DNA of 64,000 nt from Acridotheres tristis. Its lineage: Eukaryota > Chordata > Aves > Passeriformes > Sturnidae. Positions 62,483 to 64,000 of the stretch are shown in pieces. The stretch lies in the NCBI GenBank assembly GCA_037013685.1, contig CM072919.1:52880116-52944115 (forward strand). Reading direction: 5' to 3'. A model generated the notes under the pieces. The model was not told where the DNA came from. It worked only from the letters and a program-made list of their open reading frames with translations, and ran no database searches. Every line of letters begins with the position of its first letter. The stretch's first letter is position 1. The position numbers and the translations under genes were made by a program.

Positions 62483-62572
62483 TATCAAGGATATAAACAC
62501 AGACAGGATTTAAAGAAAAAGGAAGATTCTAAAGAAAAAGATATCCATTTTGCTGTACGTACTAGAAGTTAA
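62483..62572 (+). CDS. Unrecognised small gene, terminal exon (residues 119-147) with stop
   Basis: Reads YQGYKHRQDLKKKEDSKEKD, then IHFAVRTRS and TAA (62570-62572). A Lys/Asp/Glu-rich tail suits a soluble or nuclear protein. A GTACGT donor at 62555 offers an alternative in which the gene runs on beyond the window. No AATAAA is close: the nearest downstream hexamers are weak AT-rich ones, so the 3' end is undefined. Confidence 0.45.
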   Translation, partial: YQGYKHRQDLKKKEDSKEKDIHFAVRTRS

Positions 62573-64000
62573 TAACATTGTGCTCAGTTTTAGCAATTTT
62601 AATATTAAACAAAGTTTAGATCTGTTGTAGCTGAAAAGAAACACTAACAGCTAACAGCTGCAGAACTCATATTTCTGCATTAAAATGCAAGTTCTGGACA
62701 AAAGCTTGTTACAACAGCTCTTCACTCATTGTTCATTTTGCCTGAGGTTACTAGGAAAAACAAAACCCTGATACTTTTTAAAGAAAGGGTTATTAGCTAT
62801 TACTAGTAGTTTGAAGTGAGTGAAGGGGGAGAAAGTAGTATTTTTCTGATTCAGCAGATATTTTGACAAAATTCAACAGAGATAATGTAATTTTTCTCTC
62901 TAGTTATATAGCGAGTAAACTCACCAATGCCTAGGTAAGCCGCTTTTACAAACTGTCTTTTTATTTAAAAGACATAGGATGGTCTAGATGAAACTGAAAG
63001 AGTAGTAATTATTTTTGTTTTGAAAAATGAGCAAACAGTCTTTTTTGAAATCCTGACCTTTTTTTTTTCTTTCCCCTTACCTTCCATGTAACGGTATCAC
63101 AGTAGTCCTGATAGTTGTAAATGACTGACCTAAAAATTGGGAGGGCGGCAGATTAGTTTCTCTCTGTTTACAGCTGAAAAAAGGTTAGGAAATCTGTAAT
63201 AAATTTGTGGCTTGGTCCTTATATATGTTAGGTCAAGTCAAGACAGTAAAATTTGGGCGTTACATATGCAGGAAAGGCAATCTTTTTTAGAATGTTGGTG
63301 TTCATTTATGGAAGGCCATTCATTTTTTAAGAGTTAGCAAAATTAGTGAAAGTCCCAGGGAAAGTCTGCTGTATCTCATGATATATTTATATTATTACTT
63401 GCATTTCTTTAAGATCTTTCACATCTTCCTATATTTCTTTAAGGTCTTTCATATCTTCTGTGAGAGTTGCCTCTCTGAGCTTCATAATTTTGAATGAGTC
63501 AGGTACAAATCTTTATCCCACAAAAATGTATACTAATAATTTTTCTGCTGTGATTTATTGCCTTTGACTTCAGTTGGCATATACCTGGAAGGTACATGGG
63601 TGGCATTACACTTGCACGTGTTTATAGGAGTAGGTTCTTTTGTGCCAAAAGCAAATTGCAGCTTTTTAATGCAGATATCTGGAAAGCAAATCATCTGTGC
63701 TGAGGTTATGATGATCTGATAATTTCAGTCATGTTGTTGCTATGGTTGAAATCTAAAGGATCACAAGTTTTTCTTTGCTGTTTTATGGTAGCCCATTCTC
63801 TTTAAATCTTACATAAAACTATAGTTGAAATATAATGATGTTCTCAGAAGGGTGTGGACATAGAATTAGCAAAAAAAAAGTTAAAATAAATATATCCTTA
63901 ATTAGAAAAGGAGTCTGGTCTTCTCTTTCTGCAAATCTGGTACTATACATCAGGCTCATGCCCTTCAAGAAGTTTTGTATAAAAGAGGTGCACTGACTCA
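62573..64000 (+). other. 3' flank or UTR of the small gene; no further exon confirmed
   Basis: AT-rich. Contains a direct repeat at about 63402-63459. A frame from 63301 to 63498 is open after an acceptor-like TTTTTTAG, but is made mostly of the repeat and Phe/Tyr/Leu-rich residues. No CpG island or transposon recognised. Confidence 0.5.
63402..63459. repeat. Direct repeat of about 29 bp
   Basis: The unit ATTTCTTTAAGATCTTTCAC is followed by ATTTCTTTAAGGTCTTTCAT; both continue with ATCTTC. Two adjacent copies differ at a few bases, so it is a short tandem duplication. Confidence 0.75.

Noticed and set aside
62904..62936. Short exon-like segment with good acceptor (TCTCTCTAG) and donor (GTAAGC)
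   Set aside because: In the phase required after exon 5 it hits TAA at once. Could be non-coding at most.
63301..63498. 66-codon open frame after TTTTTTAG
   Set aside because: Largely a tandem duplication coding for Phe/Tyr/Leu runs; no donor in frame.

Overview
The window is vertebrate nuclear DNA: AT-rich, with long introns bounded by GT..AG. Its repeats point to a bird. All recognisable LINE pieces are CR1 (truncated 5' ends, 3' tails related to ATTCTATG), and a degraded LTR resembles one that I know to be widespread in neoavian genomes. That part rests on memory, not on a database search. No prokaryotic features, tRNA, rRNA or CRISPR array were seen.

Positions 1-50016 carry the 3' part of RFX3 on the + strand, the winged-helix ciliogenesis transcription factor. 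Fifteen coding exons (1929-43428) can be placed with compatible splice phases at every junction. Together they give 2133 nt, or 710 residues plus stop. If about 39 N-terminal residues lie upstream, as in the 749-residue mammalian protein, this is an intact full-length RFX3 C-terminal portion. The exons cover the Gln-rich activation region, the RFX DNA-binding domain (exons at 21971-26973), the B/C regions and the dimerisation region. An acidic C-terminal tail follows, then an AT-rich 3'UTR of about 6.6 kb ending near a poly(A) signal at 49991. The introns hold four CR1 pieces and a small inverted pair of LTR ends.

Positions about 50170-53960 hold CR1 in minus orientation: a short 3' tail, then a 3-kb degraded copy with endonuclease and reverse-transcriptase remnants, itself interrupted by a solo LTR (about 53150-53588). 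Positions 54000-57480 show no gene.

A GC-rich CpG island (about 57520-58640) marks a promoter. From it I can assemble, by eye, a previously unannotated small gene on the + strand: five exons (57938-58045, 59789-59823, 61121-61241, 62030-62119, 62483-62572) with matching phases, encoding a 147-residue Cys-containing protein that I do not recognise. This is the most interesting candidate in the window and needs transcript evidence. The remaining sequence to 64000 shows only AT-rich non-coding DNA with a small direct repeat.
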